From positions 186,001-250,000 of the forward strand of contig JBQDEV010000003.1 of the NCBI GenBank assembly GCA_052084925.1: a stretch of 64,000 nt of DNA, read 5' to 3'. Within the stretch, counting starts at the first letter, position 1. Every line of letters starts with the position of its first letter. This document shows, one piece after another, positions 32,601 through 40,920 of the stretch. The stretch comes from CmP2 sp052084925. Lineage in GTDB: Bacteria; Actinomycetota; Actinomycetes; Actinomycetales; Micrococcaceae. The notes below the pieces were generated by a model, which saw only the letters and a list, made by a program, of their open reading frames with translations, ran no database searches and had not been told where the DNA came from. The position numbers were made by a program, and so were the translations under genes.

Positions 32601-33439
32601 TGGCCGCTGTGCTGGAAGCCCGCAACCTCGTCGTCCGCTACGGCGAACGCACCATTCTCGACGGCGTCGACATGACGGTCGAACCCGGTCAGGTGCTGGC
32701 CCTGGTCGGTCCCAACGGTGCTGGGAAGTCCACGCTGCTCAACGTGCTCACCGGGGACCTGACGCCAGAATCCGGGGAGGTCTTCCTGGACGGGCGGCTG
32801 CTGGACGACGTCAGCATTCGCGACGCCTCCCGCATTCGTGCCGTGCAGTTGCAGGAGAACCGGGTCTCCTTCGCCTTCACCGCCGCCGAAGTGGTGCGCC
32901 TGGGCCGTGCCGCCTGGGCCGGTACCGCCGAGGAATCCCGCGACGACGCCGTCATCTATGAGGTGATGGAATCCACCGAGGTCTCACCGCTGGCACAGCG
33001 CCCGTACCCCACCCTGTCCGGTGGGGAGAAGGCGCGCACCACCTTCGCTCGGGCACTGGTCCAGGAGACCCCGGTCCTGCTGCTGGATGAACCCACCGCC
33101 GCGATGGATATTCGCCACCAGGAGCAGGTCCTGGCCCATGCGCGCGAGCGTGCCGACGAGGGTGCCGCCGTGGTCGTGGTGCTGCACGATCTCTCGGTGG
33201 CTGCTGCCTACGCCGACCGGATGATGCTGCTCGACGGCGGCACGGTCCGCGCCGAAGGAACACCGGCGGAGGTGCTGCGCCCCGAGACGGTGTCGGACGT
33301 GTACGGCCACCCCATCATCGTGATCGAGCACCCCCAAGCGGGCGGACTCATCGTCGTTCCCCTGCGCGCCAGCGAGGACGCTGCGCCCGCCTTCTCTCGC
33401 GTCAATCACACCTCAGAATCATCGGAGATCACCGTATGA
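32600..33439 (+). CDS. hmuV: HmuV, haem ABC transporter ATPase
   Basis: The 279-residue ATPase has Walker A GPNGAGKST, the Q-loop region QLQENRV, the signature LSGGEKAR, Walker B VLLLDEPTAAMD and the switch His in LHDLSV. The signature has GEKA where GEQQ is common, which is normal for haem transporters. The start overlaps hmuU. The end overlaps the next gene by 4 bases (ATGA), so the surface protein is translated with the importer. Confidence 0.94.
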   Translation: MAAVLEARNLVVRYGERTILDGVDMTVEPGQVLALVGPNGAGKSTLLNVLTGDLTPESGEVFLDGRLLDDVSIRDASRIRAVQLQENRVSFAFTAAEVVRLGRAAWAGTAEESRDDAVIYEVMESTEVSPLAQRPYPTLSGGEKARTTFARALVQETPVLLLDEPTAAMDIRHQEQVLAHARERADEGAAVVVVLHDLSVAAAYADRMMLLDGGTVRAEGTPAEVLRPETVSDVYGHPIIVIEHPQAGGLIVVPLRASEDAAPAFSRVNHTSESSEITV

Positions 33440-34929
33440 GCACCCGTGCATTGAACACCTCCGCACCCGCCCGCCGCGGCTGGGCTCGACGACTGGTCGC
33501 CGGCACCGCTGCCGTTGCTCTCGGCGCCGCAGCCCTCGTCGGCCTCGGTGCCGAACAGCTGGTCACCGCCGAGTCGGCCTCGGCGGCACCGCGGGTGTCC
33601 ATCAGCGGCCTCAACGGAACCGCTACCGTCTCGGCGTCCGGCAACACCGACATCACCGTGACCGGCACCGGTTTCCAATCGGTGCAGGGCGGCTTCGGTG
33701 GCATCTACGTCCTCTTCGGCTGGGTGGATGACCCCAGCGGCGGCACCTGGAAACCCTCGGCGGGCGGCAAAACCGGATCGGACTACTTGTATGTCCCCGA
33801 CACCGAGGCCAAGGACAACGCCGGATATCAGCGGTTCGTCACCTTCCCGGGCTCGGGCACCGCAGCGGCAGCCAATGGCGGCGAGCTGAAGGCCGATGGC
33901 AGCTGGTCGCTGACCATGCGCACCCCGGGGGCGAAATTCCGTGGTGTGGATCGCAACGGGCAGGCCAAGGAAATCGACTGCACGCAGGTCTCCTGCGGCA
34001 TCATCACCATCGGCGCCCACGGTGTCGTGAACACCACCAACGAGACCTTCACCCCGGTGACCTTCTCCGGCGCGGCCAACGCTGAGGCCGCGACGATCGC
34101 TACGGACTCGGGTGCAGCCGCGGCGAACCGCAGCGACGCGGCCGGCTCCGGATCCGGCGGAAATGAGGCCAACCCGCAGCAGGCCGCAGCCGATGCCCTC
34201 GCCGCGAGCCTTGGTGGCTCCGAGGACGGCGCGAGCGCAGACGGCGAGGCTGCCGAGGGCGACGACGCACAATCCGGGACCACCGAAGCATTGGGTGCGG
34301 GGATCGCCTCCATCGGCCTCCAGCAGCAGACGGTGCAGCTCGGTCGCGTACTCGGATTCACCGGTCAGGGGTTCAGCCCCGGTGAGCAAGTGGTGGCCTC
34401 CCTCGGCGGCGGCGCCACCGGTGCCGGACCGCTGACGGCGGGGGAGTACGGCGAGATCGCCGGAGCCATCCCGATCCCCGAAGATCTTCTGCCGGGCACC
34501 CACACCATCCGACTCACCGGAGCGGGCTCCGCCCAAACCGTCGAGGCCGAGTTCACGGCGGTCGCCGATCCGCTCGCGGCCGCAGCCGACGAGGGCACCT
34601 CCCCCTGGACGTGGGGGCTGATCACCGTGCTGATCGTGGCCGGACTCATCTTGGTGTTCATCATCGTTTCGGTGGTGATGGCGCTCGTCCGACGCCGTCG
34701 TGCCCGTCGCGAAGACGAGAACGCCCGCGCCTGGGCCGAATACGAGGCGTACTACGGTTCCGAGGCTGCCGCTGCCGCGGCGGGGGAGAGCGCGGCCGTG
34801 CCGGAAGATTCCTTCGACGACACCGAGTGGGAGCAGGAACTCGTCGGTGCCAGCACCGGCCGTCGCCGTGCCGATGCGCCCACGGAGGCCCTCCGCACCA
34901 CCGAACCGGGGTCGGGAGCTCGCCACTGA
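33436..34929 (+). CDS. membrane-anchored surface protein of the haem operon, N-terminal domain of unknown function
   Basis: A signal peptide (about residues 1-45, ending near SASA) precedes a domain of about 150 residues that begins VSISGLNGTATVSASGNTDI and contains GGIYVLFGWVDDP, DYLYVPDTEA and a close cysteine pair CTQVSCG. An acidic, Ala/Ser-rich linker follows (about 218-290), then an Ig-like region with LGFTGQGFSPGEQVVASL. Near residue 395-418 is a membrane helix, then a charged cytosolic tail with a poly-Ala run. No sortase motif is visible. The gene overlaps hmuV and the next HtaA gene, so it surely serves haem acquisition. I do not recognise a characterised family; it resembles accessory proteins found beside HtaA. 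Confidence 0.8.
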   Translation: MSTRALNTSAPARRGWARRLVAGTAAVALGAAALVGLGAEQLVTAESASAAPRVSISGLNGTATVSASGNTDITVTGTGFQSVQGGFGGIYVLFGWVDDPSGGTWKPSAGGKTGSDYLYVPDTEAKDNAGYQRFVTFPGSGTAAAANGGELKADGSWSLTMRTPGAKFRGVDRNGQAKEIDCTQVSCGIITIGAHGVVNTTNETFTPVTFSGAANAEAATIATDSGAAAANRSDAAGSGSGGNEANPQQAAADALAASLGGSEDGASADGEAAEGDDAQSGTTEALGAGIASIGLQQQTVQLGRVLGFTGQGFSPGEQVVASLGGGATGAGPLTAGEYGEIAGAIPIPEDLLPGTHTIRLTGAGSAQTVEAEFTAVADPLAAAADEGTSPWTWGLITVLIVAGLILVFIIVSVVMALVRRRRARREDENARAWAEYEAYYGSEAAAAAAGESAAVPEDSFDDTEWEQELVGASTGRRRADAPTEALRTTEPGSGARH

Positions 34930-36404
34930 TGCAGACATTCATCTCGCGTGGACCCCGGAGCTGGGCGAAGATCGGGGCCGGACTGCTGGCCCTAGGCTTC
35001 CTCTTCACCGGGGCAGCCCCCGCCGCGGTGGCCGATACAGGCGGAGACGGCGTCGAAATCGACGTCACCATCCCCGGCACATCCGACAGCGGATTGGGCT
35101 CGGAAGACCTGGACATCGAAGACGCCCAGTTCACCTGGGGCATCAACCCGGAGAGCAACTCGGGAGCGTTCTTCGGCGGCTGCAATTTCCTGATGGCCGG
35201 TCAAGCCGGCGACGTGGGCAGCTCCAAGGTCTGGTCCAACGCCGAGGGCAAGGACATGTACTCCACGAAGGACGGCAACGTCAGCCTGCGCAAACTGAAC
35301 GCGCAGGGAAACTGGACCACCCCGACCTGGGACACCAAATGCCTGGACCCCCACGGCCGACGCGTGCTGTCGTCCGACCCGGCCGCGAATCACACTGAGA
35401 CGGAAGTCGTTATCGATGGCGGCGAGGGCCAGTACGACGCCAGCGCCGGAGAACTCACCATCCAATGGGAGGGCACCTTCAGCGTCGTCTACTACGGCGG
35501 CATGACCTACTGGTGGGCCACCGACCCAGTGCTGGAACTGCGCGAGAATTCCGCGGGAGAACTCGTCGGCGAAGTGACGGCGCAGGCCTCTGGCTACGGG
35601 GCCGACATGTTTGACACCACGAAGTGGGTCGAACTCGGGGAATCCACCATCACGCTGGCGACCTTCGGCGAGAAGTCCTCCAAGGCGACTTCCGCGGAAT
35701 TGGTGAGCGAAAAGGGCGACCTGATCGGCTTCCAAGGACGTCCCGACTACGAAGGCGTCGCCATCAATGTTGAGGCCGGCGGTCCCTCGGGTGCACAGAA
35801 TCGCACGCTGGCGAACTGGGGATCCTTCCCTCAGGACTTCATCGATTTCCAGGTCGAGACCGGACAGGCCGCTTACTGGTACACCTCCGGAGGTCTGCGT
35901 GACCTGGCCAAGCCGCCGTCCGTGCTGACCGTGAGCTTCGATTCTTCACGCCTCGTCGGTGCAGGCAGCACCAACCGGCCACCGGCCGTACCCGATGAGA
36001 TCGTTCAGCCCGGCCAGGGCGGCGAAGGCCTCACCGGTCCCGGTGGTTCGACCACTGGTACCGGAACCATCGGCCCGCCGACGACCATCTTAGGCGGGGC
36101 CTCCGGCGGAAGCTATCAACCGCTGGACCTGGAAGCATTGTTGGCCGCGCTGAGCCAGGAACACGGTGTTCCGGCCGATGCCGCTGACCTCGCGGCCCTG
36201 CAGACCCGTTACGGACAGGCCCTCGAAGCCCAGGAGATCGACTGGCTTGGCACCGGGTTGATCCCCGAGGGCGTGCGAGATTTCTTCAACCAGCACCGGG
36301 AGCCATTCTTGTACTCCCTCGCCGGTCTCTTGGGCTTGGGCGCGCTCACTTACCTCGCCTTCCACCGCGGCTGGCTCGTCCTGCCCTGGACCAATAAGAC
36401 CTAA
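34929..36404 (+). CDS. HtaA-domain haem-binding surface protein with C-terminal membrane anchor
   Basis: The start overlaps the previous stop (TGATG). A signal peptide of about 35 residues is followed by one HtaA-type domain (about 60-335): DAQFTWGIN, GAFFGGCNFLMAG, VVYYGGMTYWWATDP, QASGYGADMFD, NWGSFPQDFIDF and AAYWYTSGG. A Gly/Thr/Pro linker and a short helical region lead to a C-terminal membrane helix (about 460-480). HtaA domains bind haem and pass it to HmuT. Two cysteines (GGC and DTKC) are shared with the next protein and could form a disulphide. Haem-ligand residues (Tyr/His) cannot be assigned without a structure. Confidence 0.85.
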   Translation: MQTFISRGPRSWAKIGAGLLALGFLFTGAAPAAVADTGGDGVEIDVTIPGTSDSGLGSEDLDIEDAQFTWGINPESNSGAFFGGCNFLMAGQAGDVGSSKVWSNAEGKDMYSTKDGNVSLRKLNAQGNWTTPTWDTKCLDPHGRRVLSSDPAANHTETEVVIDGGEGQYDASAGELTIQWEGTFSVVYYGGMTYWWATDPVLELRENSAGELVGEVTAQASGYGADMFDTTKWVELGESTITLATFGEKSSKATSAELVSEKGDLIGFQGRPDYEGVAINVEAGGPSGAQNRTLANWGSFPQDFIDFQVETGQAAYWYTSGGLRDLAKPPSVLTVSFDSSRLVGAGSTNRPPAVPDEIVQPGQGGEGLTGPGGSTTGTGTIGPPTTILGGASGGSYQPLDLEALLAALSQEHGVPADAADLAALQTRYGQALEAQEIDWLGTGLIPEGVRDFFNQHREPFLYSLAGLLGLGALTYLAFHRGWLVLPWTNKT

Positions 36405-36442
36405 CTGCTCACCCCCTCAATAACAACTAAACCGGAGGAAAC

Positions 36443-37888
36443 ATGAAAAAGAACCATCAGCGACTCTGGCGCCGCTCGGCAGCAACCGCCGGTGTCGCAG
36501 CGCTGTCCGTCGCCGCGGCGGGATTATTCGTCACCCCCGCCCAGGCGGCCCCCGAAAGTATCGATGACGCTTCGTTCAGCTGGCGTATCAACGATGAGTC
36601 CGGTGGCGGCGCCTTCTTCGGCGGCTGCAACTTCCTCGTCGCCGGTGCTGCCGGAGACGCAGGCGGCTCTCGGTTGTGGTCCGAAGCAGACGGGTTCTAC
36701 AAGACCGCGGAAGGCGACGTCAGCATTACCAAGCCGAACTCGGCTGACGAACAGGTTCAGCCCACCTGGTCAACCAAGTGCCAGAACGCAGCTGGCGGTA
36801 GTGTGAATACTCAGGCCGGGTCAACCACCGGAAACCAGGTGAACTTCGAGAACGGTGTTGGTACCGTCGATGTCGAAGCGGGCACCGCGGAACTCGCCTG
36901 GGACGGCACTTTCACCATCGTTTACTACGGTGGCATGACCTACTGGTCGATCAGCAACCCGGAGCTCACCGTGAACGCTGATGGTACTGGTCAACTGACC
37001 GGCACCGCCAGCGGCTACGGTGCCGATATGTATGACCCGTCCATGTGGGTTACGTTGCCCGAAACCGAGATCGAACTGGCGACCTTCTCCGGTGTAGAAA
37101 TCACGGCGGCTGGTGACGTCACCATCACTCCGGATTACGCTGGTGTGGAGATTGAAGTTGAAGCGGGCGGACCCTCCGGGGAACAGAATCGCACCCGAGA
37201 TGGCTGGGGCTCTTTCCCGCAGTCGTGGGTTGACTTCAACGTGCTGACTGGCCAGGCAGCGTACTGGTACACCTCGGGTGGAAGCGTGGATCCGAAGAAG
37301 ACGGCTGCCAACATCGAGCTGGACTACACGGCGGCGGTTGAGGAAGAAGAGCCGCCGGTGGACAACGAGATTCCTGTCGCGGGCGAGGACGATGTCGCTG
37401 TCGGCGTCGAAATCGAAGAAGACGGCGGCACCGACCCGACAGATCCAGAGGAGCCGGGTGAGCCGGAGCCGGGCATCTTCAAGTGGGAGCTTGCCTCCAA
37501 CAACGCTAGCCTGGGCAAGGCGTCGGTGAACGATGCGGGCGGATTCTCGGCGACGGGCTCACTTCCGAACGTCACCGTGACCGACACCCGCGCAGAATCT
37601 GCAGGCTGGGAGCTCAACGGCAAAGCCGGCGAATTCATCAGCACACAGAACACGTTCGCTGCGTCTGCACTAGGATGGACTCCTTCGGTCACCGGAGGTG
37701 AAGGCACCGTCAATCCGGGCGCAGCTGTGACCGCTGGTGAATCCGGCCTGGCTCAGTCGCATAACCTTGCTACGGCCACGGATGCAAGCTCGGCAATCGT
37801 CAATGCTTCGCTGAACCTGTTGGCGCCCGCATCTACTCCTGCCGGTGATTACACCTCACTGCTGACCATCACCGCAGTGCAGAAGTAA
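36443..37888 (+). CDS. secreted HtaA-WxL-like fusion protein
   Basis: GGAGGAAAC precedes the ATG. A signal peptide of about 35 residues (ending TPAQA) leads into an HtaA domain (about 40-292) closely resembling that of the preceding protein (GAFFGGCNFLVAG, YYGGMTYWSISNP, SGYGADMYD, WGSFPQSWVDF). An acidic Pro/Glu linker (about 295-342) follows. The C-terminal domain (about 343-481) resembles WxL domains: VTVTDTRAESAGWELNGK holds a W-E-L near residue 389, then ALGWTPSV near 410 and TPAGDYTSLLTITAV at the end. There is no membrane helix or LPxTG. In Firmicutes, WxL domains bind peptidoglycan and DUF916 proteins, and the next gene encodes one. The HtaA call is firm; the WxL call rests on pattern and context. 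Confidence 0.82.
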   Translation: MKKNHQRLWRRSAATAGVAALSVAAAGLFVTPAQAAPESIDDASFSWRINDESGGGAFFGGCNFLVAGAAGDAGGSRLWSEADGFYKTAEGDVSITKPNSADEQVQPTWSTKCQNAAGGSVNTQAGSTTGNQVNFENGVGTVDVEAGTAELAWDGTFTIVYYGGMTYWSISNPELTVNADGTGQLTGTASGYGADMYDPSMWVTLPETEIELATFSGVEITAAGDVTITPDYAGVEIEVEAGGPSGEQNRTRDGWGSFPQSWVDFNVLTGQAAYWYTSGGSVDPKKTAANIELDYTAAVEEEEPPVDNEIPVAGEDDVAVGVEIEEDGGTDPTDPEEPGEPEPGIFKWELASNNASLGKASVNDAGGFSATGSLPNVTVTDTRAESAGWELNGKAGEFISTQNTFAASALGWTPSVTGGEGTVNPGAAVTAGESGLAQSHNLATATDASSAIVNASLNLLAPASTPAGDYTSLLTITAVQK

Positions 37889-37918
37889 GCATTTTCACCG
37901 CATCAACACAACACAGCT

Positions 37919-37935
37919 GAACCGGTAACCGGTTC
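37919..37935. repeat. perfect 17-bp palindrome
   Basis: GAACCGGTAACCGGTTC has perfect 8-bp arms around a single A. It directly abuts the hairpin that follows. It may be a regulator site or extend the terminator structure. Confidence 0.6.
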
Positions 37936-37977
37936 ATGGGGCGCTCATCTGAATCACATATCGGGTGAGCGCCCCAT
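37936..37977 (+). terminator. hairpin between the HtaA-WxL and DUF916 genes
   Basis: A perfect 12-bp stem (ATGGGGCGCTCA with TGAGCGCCCCAT) encloses an 18-base loop and is followed by a weak U-containing tail. It may lower the amount of DUF916 and transglycosylase mRNA relative to the haem-binding proteins. Confidence 0.65.
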
Positions 37978-38031
37978 AGCTCTGTTTCACACCCACAGCT
38001 CGTTTCCGCACCATACTCAAGCCAGGACATC

Positions 38032-39216
38032 ATGACCTCTGTTCTCTCGCCCGGACAGCCCGCCCCGACTCAGTCCAGAACGTCGCGCAACGTACGCGGC
38101 CTCCTTGCCGCGCTGTCCGCCCTCGTTGCCGTGATCGCAGTGCTGGTCGGATCCGCCGTCGTGGGCGGCGCAGCCCCGACCGATGACGCCACCGGCTCCG
38201 AAGGCTCGGTGTCGTGGGGGATCGGCCCCGTCGACAACGACCACGGTGAGGGACGCAGCTCGTTCTCCTACCAAGTCGACCCTGGTGACACCATCGAGGA
38301 CACCGTCCGGGTGATCAACTACGGCACCCGCCCGTTGGAACTCCAGGTCTACGGAGCCGATGGGCTCACCACCTCGACTGGCAACTTCGACCTGCAACCC
38401 GCGGACCACGAGAGCACCGCCGTAGGGCTCTGGCTGAGCACCCCAGAGAGTGCGGTGACCGTTGCCGCTGGCGAGTCCGAGGACATCGACTTCTCCCTCA
38501 CCATCCCTGAAGACGCCGGCCCCGGCGACCACCTGGGCGGCATCATCACCTCCCAGCGCTCCGGCAGCGGAACTGTGGCTCTCGACCAGCGGCTGGCATC
38601 GCGCATCGTCGTCTCCGTCTCCGGTGACATCAACGCCACCACCACGGTCACGGACATCGGTATGGATGCACCCTTGGCGTGGATCCCGTTCGCACCAGTG
38701 GATGCCACCGTGAATTACACGGTGGAGAACACCGGCAACACCCTGATCCGGCCGATTTCCAGGGTGAGCGCTTCGCTCGGCGGGGCCGCGCAGGATGAGC
38801 TCAGCGAAGAGATCAACGAGCTCATGCCCACCGGTTCCTCGACCGAGCAGCAGTCGCTGTCTATCTGGCCGTTCTTCGTGCACCAGATCACGGTCGAAAC
38901 CGTCTCCTACACCGCCGCGGGCGAAGCGGGTGAACTCGTGGAAACCACCGCTATGGTCGTCGTGATCCCCTGGGGCACCCTCGTCGTCATCCTGTTGCTC
39001 GCCGGCGGACTGACCTGGTTCTTCCTCCGTCGTCGTAAGGCTAAGAAAGCGGCTGTTGAACCAGCAGCACCCGAAGCTGCAGCGGCCCAGCCTGCCGACG
39101 TCGCGCCGGAGGCACCCAGCAGTGCGACGACAACCTCGGAGCCCACCGTAGCGCGCCCGACCACGCCTCCGCCGCTGCCGAAGGGTCCCCGCCCGAATCG
39201 AACTGACCGGAACTGA
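38032..39216 (+). CDS. DUF916-type (WxL-interacting) membrane protein
   Basis: The 394-residue protein has a signal/anchor helix (about 22-47), then an extracellular region with the DUF916 pattern: WGIGPVDND near 62, SFSYQVDPGDTIEDTVRVINYG, and IPEDAGPGDHLGGIITS, followed by RIVVSVSGDI. A second beta domain (about 205-300) is followed by a membrane helix (about 308-328, WGTLVVILLLAGGLTWFFL), basic stop-transfer RRRKAKK and a Pro/Ala tail. DUF916 proteins in Firmicutes bind peptidoglycan and WxL partners. Here the preceding gene carries a WxL-like domain, so the pair likely tethers a haem receptor to the envelope. AGGA lies 7 bases before the ATG. Confidence 0.82.
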   Translation: MTSVLSPGQPAPTQSRTSRNVRGLLAALSALVAVIAVLVGSAVVGGAAPTDDATGSEGSVSWGIGPVDNDHGEGRSSFSYQVDPGDTIEDTVRVINYGTRPLELQVYGADGLTTSTGNFDLQPADHESTAVGLWLSTPESAVTVAAGESEDIDFSLTIPEDAGPGDHLGGIITSQRSGSGTVALDQRLASRIVVSVSGDINATTTVTDIGMDAPLAWIPFAPVDATVNYTVENTGNTLIRPISRVSASLGGAAQDELSEEINELMPTGSSTEQQSLSIWPFFVHQITVETVSYTAAGEAGELVETTAMVVVIPWGTLVVILLLAGGLTWFFLRRRKAKKAAVEPAAPEAAAAQPADVAPEAPSSATTTSEPTVARPTTPPPLPKGPRPNRTDRN

Positions 39217-39222
39217 TCACCT

Positions 39223-40074
39223 TTGTCTGCTCGTTTTTCTGCGCGCCGCGGGGTGATCCTCCCGATCATCACGGTGGCCGCCTGCCTGCTGTGTCTGCTC
39301 TGCCTGGTGGCCGCAGGCGTGCAGGTGGTGCGCGGGGACGAAACCCAGTCAAGCCCCGCTGAGAACCCGGCCGCCGGATCCGCGGTGAAATCAGCGGACG
39401 TTGACCAGCCGGCCTCGGAACCGTCGACGGAGCCAGAATCAGCCGATCCTGATGACGCGGACGAAACAGACGACGCTGAAACAGCTGCGTTGGCACCAGC
39501 AGGTCAGGCGGTTTCACAACTGGTCGACCCGGCCTGGGTGCAGCGCGTCTCCCAGGCGACCGGCATTCCGACGCGGGCTCTGGCCGCCTACGCCGGTGCC
39601 GATGCGCTGGCCCGGTCCGAACTGGACTGCGCCGTCGGTTGGAACACCCTTGCCGCCCTGGGCTACGTCGAGTCCCATCACGGCACCCTCGGTGGCGGGT
39701 CCATCGGAACGGACGGGGTGGCCCGGCCGGAGATCATCGGGGTGGCCCTGGACGGGAACGGGACCGCGCTGATCCGGGACACCGAAGGCGGGGGACTGGA
39801 CGGCGACCCGGAATTCGACCGGGCGGTGGGTCCCTTGCAGTTCATTCCCGGCACCTGGGAACAGTGGGGACGGGACGGTTCCGGCGACGGTATTGCCGAT
39901 CCGCACCACATCGACGACGCGGCGCTGACCGCCGTGCACTATCTCTGCCATGCGCAGGGCACGCTCGAGGATTCAGGGGCGTGGATCGCCGCGGTACGTT
40001 CCTACAACAACTCCGTGGAGTATCAGGCACAGGTGGCACGGGTCGCTGATCAGTACGCCCGCGCGGCTGGCTGA
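39223..40074 (+). CDS. lytic transglycosylase-like murein hydrolase (copy 1)
   Basis: A TTG start is taken because it follows the DUF916 stop by 6 bases and gives a basic N-terminus plus a membrane anchor (VILPIITVAACLLCLLCLVAA); ribosome pairing is weak. An acidic stalk (about 50-95) precedes an MltB-like domain: TGIPTRALAAYAGADAL, the catalytic Glu in LAALGYVESHHGTLGG (about residue 154), AVGPLQFIPGTWEQWG, DGIADPHHIDDAALTA and VRSYNNSVEYQ. It would cut glycan strands at the outer face of the membrane. Its paralog follows directly. Confidence 0.83.
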   Translation: MSARFSARRGVILPIITVAACLLCLLCLVAAGVQVVRGDETQSSPAENPAAGSAVKSADVDQPASEPSTEPESADPDDADETDDAETAALAPAGQAVSQLVDPAWVQRVSQATGIPTRALAAYAGADALARSELDCAVGWNTLAALGYVESHHGTLGGGSIGTDGVARPEIIGVALDGNGTALIRDTEGGGLDGDPEFDRAVGPLQFIPGTWEQWGRDGSGDGIADPHHIDDAALTAVHYLCHAQGTLEDSGAWIAAVRSYNNSVEYQAQVARVADQYARAAG

Positions 40075-40110
40075 ATTTGCTCCCGCGCGATTCGGGGATA
40101 ATAGAGAGCG

Positions 40111-40920
40111 ATGCCTGCGCAACGTCACTTCTTCACGTCCACCGTGCTGTTCTTCGTGATCACCACGGTGAGCGTGGTGGTGCTCGGACTCGTGGTGTTC
40201 GGCGGCTATATGGCCGTGCGGTTGGTGGTCGAGTCCTCCCAGCCCACCGAGCAAGTGCCGAACACGGACCCCAACGCTACCCCCGGTGAGCTCACCACCG
40301 ACCAGCCCCTGGCCAGCGAAGTGGATGCCGAGCAAACGGTTGGCGAGCGCGCGATCTCTGAGCTCATCGACCCGACCTGGGTGGCCACCGTGGCTGAGTC
40401 CACGGGGATTCCGGCCCGGGCGCTGGCCGCCTACGCCGGTGCTGACGCCCGACTGCGCGAGACCCAGAACTGCTCGGTGGGGTGGAACACGCTGGCCGGT
40501 ATCGGTTACGTGGAAACCCGGCACGGCACCCTGCAGGGCGGCTCTATTGATGCGGACGGGGTGGCGCGTCCGGAGATCTACGGGATCGCCCTCGACGGTG
40601 AGATCACCGCGCTGATCTACGACACCGACAACGGCGAGCTCGACGGCGACACCGAGTTCGACCGGGCGGTGGGGCCCATGCAGTTCATCCCCGAGACGTG
40701 GCGCCGCTGGGGTGCCGACGGCTCCGGTGACGGATTCGCCAACCCGCACCATATTGATGACGCCGCTCTGACCGCGGCCAGTTACCTGTGCAACTCCCGC
40801 GACGGACTGGAATCGTCGTCGTCGTGGATCTCCGCGATCCGCTCGTACAACAACTCGGTGCAGTACCAGAACGACGTGGCCGAGGCGGCCTCCCGTTACG
40901 CGCGGCTCGCCGCCGAATGA
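40111..40920 (+). CDS. lytic transglycosylase-like murein hydrolase (copy 2)
   Basis: The 269-residue protein has an N-terminal membrane helix (TVLFFVITTVSVVVLGLVVF), a shorter acidic stalk and the same catalytic domain as copy 1: TGIPARALAAYAGADA, GIGYVETRHGTLQGG (catalytic Glu about residue 140), AVGPMQFIPETWRRWG and IRSYNNSVQYQ. The domains are clearly paralogous, while anchors and stalks differ, so the tandem duplication is old. A GATAAT (40096-40101) 10 bases upstream could be a -10 box for a separate transcript. Its 3' end overlaps the convergent membrane-protein gene by 25 bases. Confidence 0.84.
   Translation: MPAQRHFFTSTVLFFVITTVSVVVLGLVVFGGYMAVRLVVESSQPTEQVPNTDPNATPGELTTDQPLASEVDAEQTVGERAISELIDPTWVATVAESTGIPARALAAYAGADARLRETQNCSVGWNTLAGIGYVETRHGTLQGGSIDADGVARPEIYGIALDGEITALIYDTDNGELDGDTEFDRAVGPMQFIPETWRRWGADGSGDGFANPHHIDDAALTAASYLCNSRDGLESSSSWISAIRSYNNSVQYQNDVAEAASRYARLAAE

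Noticed and set aside
39223..40920. Resuscitation-promoting factor (Rpf) genes
   Set aside because: The domains carry MltB-like signatures (GYVE, GPLQFIPGTW) rather than the Rpf fold with its WDxxAxCESGG-type entry.
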